Below are positions 52,201 through 60,739 of a DNA stretch of 64,000 nucleotides, in pieces. The stretch is from CAYZJR01 sp964503045 (GTDB lineage Bacteria; Cyanobacteriota; Vampirovibrionia; Obscuribacterales; Obscuribacteraceae). A program made the translations under genes and the position numbers. The stretch spans positions 75,965 through 139,964 of the forward strand of contig CAZCZI010000015.1 in assembly GCA_964503045.1 (NCBI GenBank), in the 5' to 3' direction. The number at the start of each line of letters is the position of its first letter. Position 1 is the first letter of the stretch. Below the pieces are notes generated by a model. That model was not told the origin of the DNA and searched no databases. It saw only the letters and a program-made list of their open reading frames with translations.

Positions 52201-52866
52201 ATGGAACTGTTCAGGAATACCGAAACCCAAGAAGACGTTGCTTTTCGTGACGCGATCGCCAAGGTGATCGAAGATTATTTCAAAGAAGCACAAAGCGGAT
52301 TCTTCGCAAAGTTGAAACAACAGGTTCAAGACGAGTTATCACCAGGAGCCTTGCCCGACCTTACCATCGAAGACCAAGCATGCAGCAAGAAACCCGAGCC
52401 GAAGCCGGAGCCGGAGCCAGAATGCACGCCGCCTGAACCGAAGCCTGAACCGAAACCCGAGCCGAAGCCCGAACCATGTCCTGCACCAGAGCCTTCCGAA
52501 GAGCCAGTGCAAGAACAACAACGCAAGCCGTACTCAGCGACTGAAGCTGCACTCTTAGTACTCAAGGAAAACTTCGATGAGATCGATCAAGCGAAATTAC
52601 TCGGCAAAGGCAATGAAAATGCCGAGGGAAACGACATTCTCGACAGAAAAGAAGTAAGAAGATGGTACGAGCAAAACAAGGACAGCTTGTCAAAATTCGA
52701 AAGAGAAGGATTCAAAAACCTGCTGAACAACTGGTCAAAAGTTGCCAAACAAAACAACGATGAAGCCGGCAAGGAAACGGGTGCCACCATGAACGATATC
52801 AACATCTTCTATGATAAAAAAGTCCAAGAAGGCGTTCTCAACGGTTACGATGGTGGCGTCGCCTAA
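52201..52866 (+). CDS. Pro-Glu-Lys repeat protein, unknown function
   Basis: 221 residues, not recognised. A helical N-terminal part (FRDAIAKVIEDYFKEAQSGF) is followed at about 63-100 by a spacer made of KPEP/EPKP repeats with a few cysteines. A second helical domain fills 110-215 (LLVLKENFDEIDQAKLLGKG, NDILDRKEVRRWYEQNKDSL). The repeat should be a stiff extended rod, like the Pro/Lys segments of TonB. There is a clear ribosome site (AGAGGA, about 8 bases before the ATG) and no signal peptide. It lies between a histidine kinase and a TPR protein gene; a hairpin terminator follows. Confidence 0.7.
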   Translation: MELFRNTETQEDVAFRDAIAKVIEDYFKEAQSGFFAKLKQQVQDELSPGALPDLTIEDQACSKKPEPKPEPEPECTPPEPKPEPKPEPKPEPCPAPEPSEEPVQEQQRKPYSATEAALLVLKENFDEIDQAKLLGKGNENAEGNDILDRKEVRRWYEQNKDSLSKFEREGFKNLLNNWSKVAKQNNDEAGKETGATMNDINIFYDKKVQEGVLNGYDGGVA

Positions 52867-52888
52867 GTTGTTATCCTGAACAAAATGG

Positions 52889-52920
52889 CAGTCGGGAAGC
52901 GCAATCAAGCTTCCCGATTG
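52889..52920. terminator. Hairpin terminator between convergent genes
   Basis: A 12-base-pair stem (CAGTCGGGAAGC with GCTTCCCGATTG, one G-T pair) and an 8-base loop. It lies after the stop of the repeat protein and overlaps the last codons of the minus-strand gene at 52905. U-rich sequence follows it on the minus strand (TTTTGTT), so it should act best for that gene, and possibly for both. Confidence 0.75.
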
Positions 52921-54341
52921 TGCTGTTTACGCAGCTCTTCGGCCCGATTTGCGAAGTCAATCGCCAGTTGCATGTCTCCCAATGTTCTATACGCTTCGCT
53001 TATGTACATAAGCACGAGAATGGCATGTTGTGTATCGGGAGGTTTCTGCTTCATCTTAAGTTCAAACTGCCATTGCCACAGCGGTATAGCTACTTCAAAA
53101 CACTCCGATTGACTGAAACATTTTGCCTCTTTTCCGAGTTCTCTCTGACACAAGGGATCATCATCTGTTCTTTTCGCTTTAATTGCCAGAAACTTGGTGA
53201 AGGTATCGCGCATTTCTTTGTTCTTTCCGGCAATAGCATACGCCGCGCCAAGTGTTTCCAATGTTCTCATCAATTGCACGCTGTTTTCGCCGAACTCCTT
53301 TGATGCAAAAGATGCTACCGTATTTAGTTGCTTGATGGTTTCATCGATGGGCACAGAGTGCATAGACTGTTGCTCTGTCTTTAAATGTTTTCGATGTTCC
53401 AAAACCTGATTCTTGCATTCGATCTCGCGATACAGGAGATTGGCATACCAGGTGAATAACGGTTCCTTTTCCCCCTGCGCGCGCTGCAAGACCGTTTCAC
53501 AATTCTGGAAAGCTATGTCGAGAGACTCACCCCAATCACACAATACTTGTGCCTGATGCAAAAGCAACCCACTTTCGACGACACGAGAACCCCTTGTCTG
53601 GCTGAGTTTCACTGCTTCTTTGAGAACACGATTTGCCTCGCCATATTCTTTGCGTGAGTACGAGGCTCGCGCTTGCCGATCCAAAGCTTCCAGTTGCTGG
53701 CTAAGTGATTTCTGTTGTTCAGCAGCTTGGAAGGCCGACAAATAGAGGGACTTCGATGGTTCAAACCGCGCCATCTCCATCAACGCGTCACCCAACTCGA
53801 TGAGATGCTGTGGGTTATTCTTGGCGGCGACTCGTTCTTTGCGAAAAATCAATTTGAGAGTAGGCTCCCACACCTTCACCGATCGGTTGCGGCGCACGAT
53901 TCGCAGATACTCCAGAGAGCTCGGCCAGACCGCATTGTCGTACGGGCCGCCGGCCTCTAATTGCTCGTGACAAAAACGGGCGGTATCCAGCGGACATTCG
54001 TTGGATTGCTGAGCTATTCGTGCATCGACAGCAGCAATTTGTTTATTACACTCCTCGATCTTGTCGCGATCGCTCAATGCTTTTGCTTCGCCTAATGCGG
54101 CCGTCCAATATGTTTTTCCTTCTTGGAATCGCCCATCAATCGTGGACTCTACTGCATGAAATCGATAGTCCTGCCAGGCGCGCAGATGATGCTCTTTCGC
54201 CCATGGCAAAAGCGAAAAAACGACTGTGGCGGACGTCAGCCCCACAAAAATGATGATAGTGATGATGTACTGCGCTATCAGATTGAGTTCACCTACTAGC
54301 CGTGCTGTCAGTATAATCTCGAATGGACTTGCCGGCTCCAA
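52905..54341 (-). CDS. TPR-like membrane protein
   Basis: No named family. One membrane helix (LIAQYIITIIIFVGLTSATV) lies near the N-terminus, followed by about 430 residues of TPR-like helices (FCHEQLEAGGPYDNAVWPSS, YGEANRVLKEAVKLSQTRGS, EAYRTLGDMQLAIDFANRAE). The open frame reaches a TTG at 54413, inside the response regulator gene. I choose the TTG at 54341 to avoid that overlap; no ATG or GTG is available before the helix, so the start is uncertain. It is divergent from the response regulator with almost no spacer. Confidence 0.68.
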   Translation of the reverse strand: MEPASPFEIILTARLVGELNLIAQYIITIIIFVGLTSATVVFSLLPWAKEHHLRAWQDYRFHAVESTIDGRFQEGKTYWTAALGEAKALSDRDKIEECNKQIAAVDARIAQQSNECPLDTARFCHEQLEAGGPYDNAVWPSSLEYLRIVRRNRSVKVWEPTLKLIFRKERVAAKNNPQHLIELGDALMEMARFEPSKSLYLSAFQAAEQQKSLSQQLEALDRQARASYSRKEYGEANRVLKEAVKLSQTRGSRVVESGLLLHQAQVLCDWGESLDIAFQNCETVLQRAQGEKEPLFTWYANLLYREIECKNQVLEHRKHLKTEQQSMHSVPIDETIKQLNTVASFASKEFGENSVQLMRTLETLGAAYAIAGKNKEMRDTFTKFLAIKAKRTDDDPLCQRELGKEAKCFSQSECFEVAIPLWQWQFELKMKQKPPDTQHAILVLMYISEAYRTLGDMQLAIDFANRAEELRKQHNREA

Positions 54342-54359
54342 TCGGAGAAGTGAATCAAA

Positions 54360-55034
54360 GTGCCAAAAGTGCTTATCGTTGAAGACGACGCCGATTTCTT
54401 GAGCCGGCTTCAAGAGTGGTTGTCGCTTGAAAAGTTTATCGTCGAATCGACTTGCGACGGAAGTGATGCGTTGGATCGGCTAAAGACATACCAATACGAT
54501 GTGATTGTTCTTGACTGGAATCTGCCTGGAATGTCAGGTGTGGATGTGCTCGATGCCTTTCGCAAGAATGGTGGAAAAACACCCGTTCTGATGCTGACCG
54601 GAAGAAACACCGTGAAAGAAAAGACCACCGGTCTTGATGCCGGAGCGGACGATTATTTGACGAAGCCTTTCGATCTGCTTGAACTCTCAGCGCGGCTCAG
54701 GGCACTGCTGCGCAGACCGCATATTGTTCAATCCGATGTTCTGAAAAATGGAGAAATCGAGCTGGACACCGTCAGCCGCGCTGTCAAAGTCGCTGGCCGG
54801 TCCGTGACGCTTTTGCCTTTGGAGTATGCGCTTCTTGAGTTTTTGATGCGTCACCCCAATCAGGTTTTCTCGCATACGGCTCTGGTAGATCGAGTCTGGA
54901 AAGCAGAGTCGACGGCGACATCTGAAGCCGTTCGCACTCTGGTTATGGCGCTTAGGAAAAAAATAGCATCGCCGGGAAGAACATCGGTGATAAAAACCGT
55001 GCATGGTATGGGCTATCGACTCGAAGGTGAATAA
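54360..55034 (+). CDS. OmpR/PhoB-type response regulator
   Basis: DNA-binding response regulator, 224 residues, from a GTG. Receiver domain: acidic pocket EDD near 8-10, phosphorylation Asp52 in VIVLDWNLPGMSG, and Lys in YLTKPFDLLEL. The C-terminal winged helix (about 130-222) has the recognition features LPLEYALLEFLMRHPNQVFS and VRTLVMALRKKIASPG ending KTVHGMGYRLEGE. Its probable partner, the histidine kinase at 50418, is two genes away on the other strand. The promoter must lie within the 5' part of the divergent TPR gene. Confidence 0.93.
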   Translation: MPKVLIVEDDADFLSRLQEWLSLEKFIVESTCDGSDALDRLKTYQYDVIVLDWNLPGMSGVDVLDAFRKNGGKTPVLMLTGRNTVKEKTTGLDAGADDYLTKPFDLLELSARLRALLRRPHIVQSDVLKNGEIELDTVSRAVKVAGRSVTLLPLEYALLEFLMRHPNQVFSHTALVDRVWKAESTATSEAVRTLVMALRKKIASPGRTSVIKTVHGMGYRLEGE

Positions 55035-55068
55035 CGCAACATTCGGGGAGGTCGAACTTTTTTCGCTG

Positions 55069-56439
55069 CTATAGCTGCAATCGTTCGCTCAGCTCAGAAC
55101 GGTAAAGGCGCTTGGGATCAAAGGCGTGAAGCTTCTGGCGAAACAGTTCGTACTCTGGATAAGTGGCCTTGACGATGCGTGCAGGCAAACGAGAATCTTT
55201 GATTATGTTAGGAAGCGCACCAATCTCCAGAGTCAGCTCGTCGAGAAAGTCGAAAAACTCAAGCGAATTTTGGCAGCGCGGGAAGTTGAGGGCGAAGTTA
55301 ATGCCGGTTCCCGTGAAGCGTAGAAGTTTCTGTTGACCTTGAAACCACTTAGCCGACGCAAGCGTGATCGCGGTATCATCCGCGATGATTCTCTCTTGTA
55401 CTCGCTTGCAAAAATAACTGAATGTTTCTTCCGGAATGATCGCTTGATACTCATGGAGACCGGCTTTGCCAAAAAACATGAAGTACAGCTCTCGTGATCT
55501 CAGGCTGGGAAACATGCAATTAAACAAGTCGAGCTTTTTGACGTTGCCGCCAAAAGTGCTCATTGTCGAGTACACCCAGTTAAGCGCACTGCTTGTGACT
55601 TGATTGAAAATCGGCACTATCAAACTGCCTCTATCCTCACTTGTGAGAATCAGTTTGCGCCCGCCGACTTTGAGTTTTCTCATTACTGCTTCGGTCATTG
55701 CAGGCGCTTCGTTTTCAGGAACAAACGATCCATGCATGACAAACCCCGAACCGAAACGACCTCGCGAAAGCGTGAAGTCATGCCAAGTTATAACGAATTC
55801 GTTGGTAGTCGCTTTTTTGAGCTCGGTGGACAGATCGTCGATTGTCGGAAGTAGATCGCGATGAAAATAGAGCCAGGCACTCGGCATTTTCTTCACGCGT
55901 AAAACCGCAGAAATTATGTTGCCAGTAAGCCCGAAACCACCGCATGTCATATGGAAAAGTTCTGCTTCTTTGGTGCGCGAGATCTCGATGATTCCATGAC
56001 TCGGGTGGAACAACTTGAGACTCTCGACCTGCTCTTTGAATGTTCCATCCCTTGCTTGGTTTTTGCCGTGTCCATCAGGAGCGATGCAGCCGCCGATGGT
56101 GATCGACGGGTATCCAGGCTGGGTTGGAATGAACAGTTTGTGAGGCAATAAGTAGTCATAGAGCTGGGAAAGTGTTACCCCGGCATCTACCTCGACAAGG
56201 TTTTTCTGCGTGTCGAGGCCATGGATTCTATTCGAGTCGAGATGATCGAGTGAGGTTACACCTTCACCAAAACCGGCGGCACAATATGACATTCCGGCGC
56301 CGCGAGGGATCGCCGGATTGGGAAATCCAGCGGTCTTGAATGACTCGAGTGAAAACTCTTTCGAGTTGGACGTCAGCGCGATGCCACCATCCAAGGTGAC
56401 AAATCTCTTCCGGCTCTTCGAATTCGATTCGTTGGACAT
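55069..56439 (-). CDS. FAD-linked oxidase, DprE1-like
   Basis: Flavoprotein of the VAO/PCMH family with a fold like decaprenylphosphoryl-ribose oxidase. The FAD-binding domain occupies about residues 1-200, with PRGAGMSYCAAGFGEGVT near 39-56 and PTQPGYPSITIGGCIAPDGH near 101-120, the segment that holds the isoalloxazine ring. The C-terminal substrate domain ends ELFRQKLHAFDPKRLYRSEL, normal for the group. In DprE1 the reaction converts a polyprenyl-phosphate ribose to its 2-keto form. A sugar-lipid substrate would fit here because the gene follows a WecA-type transferase by 14 bases on the same strand. The exact substrate is unknown. Confidence 0.82.
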   Translation of the reverse strand: MSNESNSKSRKRFVTLDGGIALTSNSKEFSLESFKTAGFPNPAIPRGAGMSYCAAGFGEGVTSLDHLDSNRIHGLDTQKNLVEVDAGVTLSQLYDYLLPHKLFIPTQPGYPSITIGGCIAPDGHGKNQARDGTFKEQVESLKLFHPSHGIIEISRTKEAELFHMTCGGFGLTGNIISAVLRVKKMPSAWLYFHRDLLPTIDDLSTELKKATTNEFVITWHDFTLSRGRFGSGFVMHGSFVPENEAPAMTEAVMRKLKVGGRKLILTSEDRGSLIVPIFNQVTSSALNWVYSTMSTFGGNVKKLDLFNCMFPSLRSRELYFMFFGKAGLHEYQAIIPEETFSYFCKRVQERIIADDTAITLASAKWFQGQQKLLRFTGTGINFALNFPRCQNSLEFFDFLDELTLEIGALPNIIKDSRLPARIVKATYPEYELFRQKLHAFDPKRLYRSELSERLQL

Positions 56440-56453
56440 GCCTCAATGCCAAA

Positions 56454-57827
56454 CTACACGGATACCGCAGGATCAGAACCGGCAGGAGGTGGGCTATCCG
56501 GCGGAACTTCGTTTGGAAAGACTTGATTTGATCCTCCGTCCGGACCAGGACCACCACGACGCTGCCTGTGACGATTTAGCACTTCGGCAAAGAAGAGCGC
56601 CATGATCAGCACGCCTCCGGACAACCACAAGAAGTACTGCCATTGCCCGACCAGCCATGTGGCAAGCAAGCCAAACAGCCAAGACATCCCGTAAATCAAG
56701 TATGCAACTTTCTTTTGAGAGTGCCCAAACAGATTCAAAAGCCTATGGTGGATATGTGCGGCATCGGGCGAGAATGGGTGCCTGCCACGCGCAACCCGGC
56801 GAACCACTGCCCAGGTAGTATCGAGCAGTGGGAAAAACAGAATCATAAAGACGAGCACGAAGGTCGGCACAATCACGGTTGCCGCAGCAACACCCTTGAT
56901 CACCCCAGTTATTGATACAGCTCCTAACGTAAACCCCGTTAGATAGGCACCCGAGTCACCAAGAAAGATGCGGGCAGGGTTGAAATTCCATCGAAGAAAT
57001 CCAAGAAGCGCGCCACCAAGCACGGCGGCAGCCAGTGCGGCGTACGGTCTTCCGATACTGGCGCCTAGAGCCACACTCCAGATTGTCAAGCAGGAGATGG
57101 CAGATACACCTGCAGCAAGTCCATCCATGCCGTCTATTAGGTTGACCGCGTTGGCTACAGTGACCAGCCAGAGCGCCGTTACAACGATGGCAAAGGGTCC
57201 GAGATCTATTGGAACGCCACCATGAATTTGCATGAACCCGAGATCTAAATTCATGTTGTGCGGTATTGGAATCGCCTTGATTCGCACACCGCAAGAGTAG
57301 GCAACGAATGCAGCAAGAAACTGAACTACCAGCTTGTGTCCTGCTCTCAGCGATTCCAAATCATCGACCAAGCCCAAGACAAAAATGAGGGTTCCACCCA
57401 CGGCAATGCCGACCAGCCCTTCTGTTCCTCGTGCATCTTTTGGAAATTTTCCAGTCAAGATAATGAGTAAAACGATTGTGATCATCACACTCACATAAAT
57501 TGCTACACCGCCTAAGCGCGGGATAGGAACCTTGTGAATGCGCCGCTCCTCGCCGGGTTTGTCGACAAGCTTGAGTTTCATGGCGCGCGCGCGAATCTCC
57601 GGTGTGAGCCACCAACTGATGGCCAGTGCAATCAAAAATCCAGGCACTTGGGTTTGATCGAGATTGTTGTTCTGAAAGAAGAACACCCAAGCCATGCCAA
57701 TCAACAAGAGCAGCCCTTGACACACTCTAATTGCAATGTTGGAAGCTTTCTGTTTAGCAGTCGGCTCCTTCGGTGGATCGCTCTGGTTGTTTTGACCAGA
57801 TTCAGGCTGTTGCCCGGGCTCTTGCAC
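56454..57827 (-). CDS. WecA/MraY-family undecaprenyl-phosphate sugar-1-phosphate transferase
   Basis: Starts polyprenyl-linked glycan chains by moving a sugar-1-phosphate to undecaprenyl phosphate. I choose the GTG at 57827: it has a Shine-Dalgarno (GGGAG, 7-base spacing) and shares one base with the glyA stop. The ATG at 57875 would overlap glyA by 49 bases and lacks support. The 457-residue protein has about eleven helices. Catalytic motifs are GLVDDLESLRAGHKLVVQF, VNLIDGMDGLAAGVSAI, and the C-terminal HIHHRLLNLFGHSQKK typical of WecA/TagO. The 35-residue Gln/Pro-rich head and Pro/Gly-rich tail (PPDSPPPAGSDP) are unusual additions. Confidence 0.93.
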   Translation of the reverse strand: MQEPGQQPESGQNNQSDPPKEPTAKQKASNIAIRVCQGLLLLIGMAWVFFFQNNNLDQTQVPGFLIALAISWWLTPEIRARAMKLKLVDKPGEERRIHKVPIPRLGGVAIYVSVMITIVLLIILTGKFPKDARGTEGLVGIAVGGTLIFVLGLVDDLESLRAGHKLVVQFLAAFVAYSCGVRIKAIPIPHNMNLDLGFMQIHGGVPIDLGPFAIVVTALWLVTVANAVNLIDGMDGLAAGVSAISCLTIWSVALGASIGRPYAALAAAVLGGALLGFLRWNFNPARIFLGDSGAYLTGFTLGAVSITGVIKGVAAATVIVPTFVLVFMILFFPLLDTTWAVVRRVARGRHPFSPDAAHIHHRLLNLFGHSQKKVAYLIYGMSWLFGLLATWLVGQWQYFLWLSGGVLIMALFFAEVLNRHRQRRGGPGPDGGSNQVFPNEVPPDSPPPAGSDPAVSV

Positions 57828-59083
57828 TAACGAACTCCCGCTAGTTTCTCTTTGTAGAGGGGAAACTTCGAACATAGGTCTGCCACCACTTTTAGTGTCT
57901 TCTCTTTTACTGCATCATCGCCAGGAGACTTCAATGTTTCCCCGATGCAATGTCCAATCAGCTCCATCTCCGCGACGTTCATGCCACGGGTGGTGACGGC
58001 TGGGGTGCCGATTCTGATGCCGCTTGTCACCATCGGTTTTTCAGGATCATTGGGAACAGCATTCTTGTTGGTCGTGATGTTCACTTCTTCGAGAATTGCG
58101 CATGCCTTCTTGCCGGTCATCTTGATCGGCCGCAAGTCTACCGTCATCAAATGATTGTCGGTGCCACCGGAGACAATTGCGAGGCCTTCGCCTATCATCG
58201 TGTTGGCGAGCGCCTTCGCGTTCTCGACGATACGACGCTGATAATCTTTGAACTCGGGCTTGAGCGCTTCGCCGAATGCCGCTGCTTTGGCTGCTATGAC
58301 ATGCATCAGCGGACCACCTTGAATGCCGGGGAAGAGCGCCTTGTCCATTTGCGCGGCAAACTCCTCCTGGCACATCACCACTCCGCCGCGCGGCCCGCGC
58401 AGAGTCTTGTGGGTCGTGGTAGTTACGAATTGAGCATGTGGAAACGGATTCGGATGCAAGCCGGCGACAATCAAGCCGGCTATATGCGCAACGTCTGCTA
58501 ACAGATATGCGCCGACCGCATCCGCGATTTCGCGAAACTTGGCAAAATCGATGATGCGCGGATAGTTGCTGGCGCCGCAAACAATCAGTTTGGGCTTGTG
58601 CTCTTGAGCTTGCTTGAGCACGTTGTCATAATCGATGCGACCGGTCGCCGGATCGACGCCATAGAAAACTGACTTGAACCACTTGCCGGACATGTTCACC
58701 GGCGAACCGTGGGTTAAGTGCCCACCCTGGTCCAGAGCCATTCCTAAAATCGTGTCGCCAGGCTGCAACATGCCGAAAAATACGGTCATATTGGCTTGCG
58801 CTCCACTGTGCGGCTGCACGTTTGCGTGCGGCGCATCGAACAACTGCTTGACACGATCGATAGCCAAGCGCTCAACTTCATCGACAAACTCGCAACCGCC
58901 GTAATAGCGCTTGCCAGGCAGTCCTTCGGCATACTTATTAGTCAAGACCGAACCCTGAGCTTCGAGCACCGCCTCGCTCACGAAGTTTTCGCTGGCGATT
59001 AGCTCAATGCAGTTTTGCTGCCTGGAGAGCTCCTCTTGAATGAATTTGTAGAGATCTGGATCAGTTTCTTTCAGTCCTGGCAC
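57827..59083 (-). CDS. glyA: Serine hydroxymethyltransferase
   Basis: PLP enzyme that interconverts serine and glycine with tetrahydrofolate. I choose the GTG at 59083: it has an excellent ribosome site (GGAGG at 59089-59093, 5-base spacer) and gives 418 residues, the usual size. The ATG at 59122 would add 13 poorly fitting residues. Features: IELIASENFVSEAVLEAQGS near 26, GKRYYGGCEFVDEVE, the PLP lysine in VTTTTHKTLRGPRGG, and the C-terminal SGIRIGTPAVTTRGM. The stop overlaps the start of the WecA-type gene. Confidence 0.96.
   Translation of the reverse strand: MPGLKETDPDLYKFIQEELSRQQNCIELIASENFVSEAVLEAQGSVLTNKYAEGLPGKRYYGGCEFVDEVERLAIDRVKQLFDAPHANVQPHSGAQANMTVFFGMLQPGDTILGMALDQGGHLTHGSPVNMSGKWFKSVFYGVDPATGRIDYDNVLKQAQEHKPKLIVCGASNYPRIIDFAKFREIADAVGAYLLADVAHIAGLIVAGLHPNPFPHAQFVTTTTHKTLRGPRGGVVMCQEEFAAQMDKALFPGIQGGPLMHVIAAKAAAFGEALKPEFKDYQRRIVENAKALANTMIGEGLAIVSGGTDNHLMTVDLRPIKMTGKKACAILEEVNITTNKNAVPNDPEKPMVTSGIRIGTPAVTTRGMNVAEMELIGHCIGETLKSPGDDAVKEKTLKVVADLCSKFPLYKEKLAGVR
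57835..57839 (-). promoter_or_regulatory. Ribosome binding site that fixes the WecA-type start
   Basis: GGGAG on the minus strand, 7 bases before the GTG at 57827 and inside the last codons of glyA. It supports the short start and points to translational coupling. Confidence 0.6.
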
Positions 59084-59088
59084 CGTTT

Positions 59089-59093
59089 CCTCC
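59089..59093 (-). promoter_or_regulatory. Ribosome binding site that fixes the glyA start
   Basis: GGAGG on the minus strand, 5 bases before the GTG at 59083. It decides against the upstream in-frame ATG at 59122. Confidence 0.75.
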
Positions 59094-59262
59094 CCAGTTT
59101 CAAAACTTAAGCGCGCTTGCATCACCTTGTATTTTAGCCGCTTTTCAAGCGCATCAATACCAAGTTGACGTCTTACGTGTCATGAGTAAGTAAATTTGTT
59201 GTAACGGCTTGGTGACCAGATCGCGCGGCAAGCCTCGTCCTTTAGGGAGGGGAGGAGGTCAA

Positions 59263-60117
59263 TCAGCGCACCTTCGACGGTGGGTTTAACAAATCGAGTG
59301 CTTTCATACGTTTGCCGGCGCGATATTCGATATACGATTGCATCAAACGACGCGCAGCCTGCAGTGGCGCCGGATTTGCGCTCGAAGGCAAGTTCGACTC
59401 ACGACCGGATGAATGCGCGGCAAGGATCAACTGCTTCCACACCATCGGAGTGATGTGGGCACCGCCTGCCTCCAATGGTTCTGTCCAACCTAAGTCGTCA
59501 TCGTCATCGCGACTTTGATTGTTATACAAGGCGCTCTTGTCCCTTACCAAAAGCTTTCTTTGTTTATCAACGCAGTTTTGGCAAATCAGACCACCGCACT
59601 CATGATGAAACAAACTGAGCCTGTACTCGGTTATCGGTTCGCGGCAAGACACACAAACCGTCAGCTCCGGCCGATATCCCAATAGTTCCAACAAGCTCAT
59701 CTCAAAGCACAAACACAAAACCGCCGCGTCTTCTTTCGCCAAAGCCTGAGCGCGAATGGCCGCTCTGAGCATCTCGAAATAGCGCTCACTATCATCGGCC
59801 AGCCCTTGCCCGAAAACCTGCGTCAACTCAGCGTAGTAGAGGCAATACGAGAGCCGAGCGAGATCGCCTCTCACAGCTGAAAACGACTCGAGCGTCTCGG
59901 CTTGCGTGATTATGTCAAGCGAGCGCCCGGTGGCAAGCAAGAGTTTGTTGACGCAAAGCACTTCAGATTTGCCGGCAATTTTGGTGCCCGGCTTGCGAGC
60001 GCCTTTGGCGACGGCGCGCACGATGCCGCGCTCGGCCGAAAAGAGAGTGACTATCTTGTCGCTCTCGCCCAGGGCAAAGGTGCCTATGTTTATGGCTTGA
60101 ATCGAATAAGTCGGCAT
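59263..60117 (-). CDS. recO: DNA repair protein RecO
   Basis: Loads RecA at gaps in the RecFOR pathway and anneals SSB-coated DNA. The 284-residue protein starts with the typical OB-fold region (YSIQAINIGTFALGESDKIV, then TLFSAERGIVRAVAKGARKP). The helical middle and a zinc knuckle follow: CVSC near 162 and CGGLICQNC near 184. An Asp-rich stretch (SRDDDDDLG) near 210 is an insertion seen in some members. It lies upstream of glyA on the same strand, with 179 bases between that hold no gene. Confidence 0.92.
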   Translation of the reverse strand: MPTYSIQAINIGTFALGESDKIVTLFSAERGIVRAVAKGARKPGTKIAGKSEVLCVNKLLLATGRSLDIITQAETLESFSAVRGDLARLSYCLYYAELTQVFGQGLADDSERYFEMLRAAIRAQALAKEDAAVLCLCFEMSLLELLGYRPELTVCVSCREPITEYRLSLFHHECGGLICQNCVDKQRKLLVRDKSALYNNQSRDDDDDLGWTEPLEAGGAHITPMVWKQLILAAHSSGRESNLPSSANPAPLQAARRLMQSYIEYRAGKRMKALDLLNPPSKVR

Positions 60118-60243
60118 TACAACGGGGTTTTACTTCTGAGCGCCACTTCTCAATTGTAGTCTTTTCTATTTTTTAGCGGCCGATAAAACTTGCATACATT
60201 CGATATGCTCTTGCTTTTCTGCGGCATTCGGGCATGTCAAGAA

Positions 60244-60272
60244 TTGCTTCGAGGATCGCCACCACCCATAAT
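60244..60272 (+). promoter_or_regulatory. Possible sigma70 promoter of the small coiled-coil gene
   Basis: A TTGCTT box at 60244-60249 and a CATAAT box at 60267-60272 with exactly 17 bases between. Only the -10 is close to consensus. The start codon follows 33 bases later with AGAAAGAG before it. Confidence 0.35.
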
Positions 60273-60305
60273 GTCATTAATCTTATTTGCTAGAAAGAGC
60301 CAGTC

Positions 60306-60692
60306 ATGAATCAGCAACCTGAACTTCAATTCGACGCATTGAGCCTGGATGGACTGGAGCCGCTACTGGAGAAAGCCCACGTCGAGCTGATGGCCGCCGA
60401 AGTTCCTACAATCAGTCGCAGCGAGCCAGGTTCGGAGACTTCGCAGGTTCTCGAGCTGCTCACCGAAGTCGCTAACATCAATACTCTTTTGATGGGAACA
60501 AGCAGAACTCTAAGCGAAACGCAAGGCAGAATGCGCCGCCTGCAACGAACACTGGAAGCTCAACAAAACCACATCGAGAATCAAGCGATGCGCATCAATG
60601 AGCTGGAAACTTGGCTGGATGCAGCCATAGCTGAGAACGATAGATTGAAACGGCCTTGGTGGAAGAAACTATTTTTGTTCTGGGCAGCCTAA
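60306..60692 (+). CDS. Small coiled-coil protein with amphipathic C-terminus
   Basis: 128 residues, not recognised. Residues 45-115 form a long helix likely to be a coiled coil (LELLTEVANINTLLMGTSRT to LETWLDAAIAENDRLKR), the C-terminus KRPWWKKLFLFWAA is short, basic and aromatic, and could dock to the membrane. The N-terminal 40 residues are acidic. It stands alone between the divergent recO gene and a convergent kinase gene. The C-terminal pattern of basic and Trp residues resembles membrane-surface anchors, so an accessory role at the membrane is possible (inference). Confidence 0.7.
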   Translation: MNQQPELQFDALSLDGLEPLLEKAHVELMAAEVPTISRSEPGSETSQVLELLTEVANINTLLMGTSRTLSETQGRMRRLQRTLEAQQNHIENQAMRINELETWLDAAIAENDRLKRPWWKKLFLFWAA

Positions 60693-60739
60693 GCAATCAC
60701 GATTGTATCGTTAGCAAGTGATGCGGAGTTGCATTCGGG

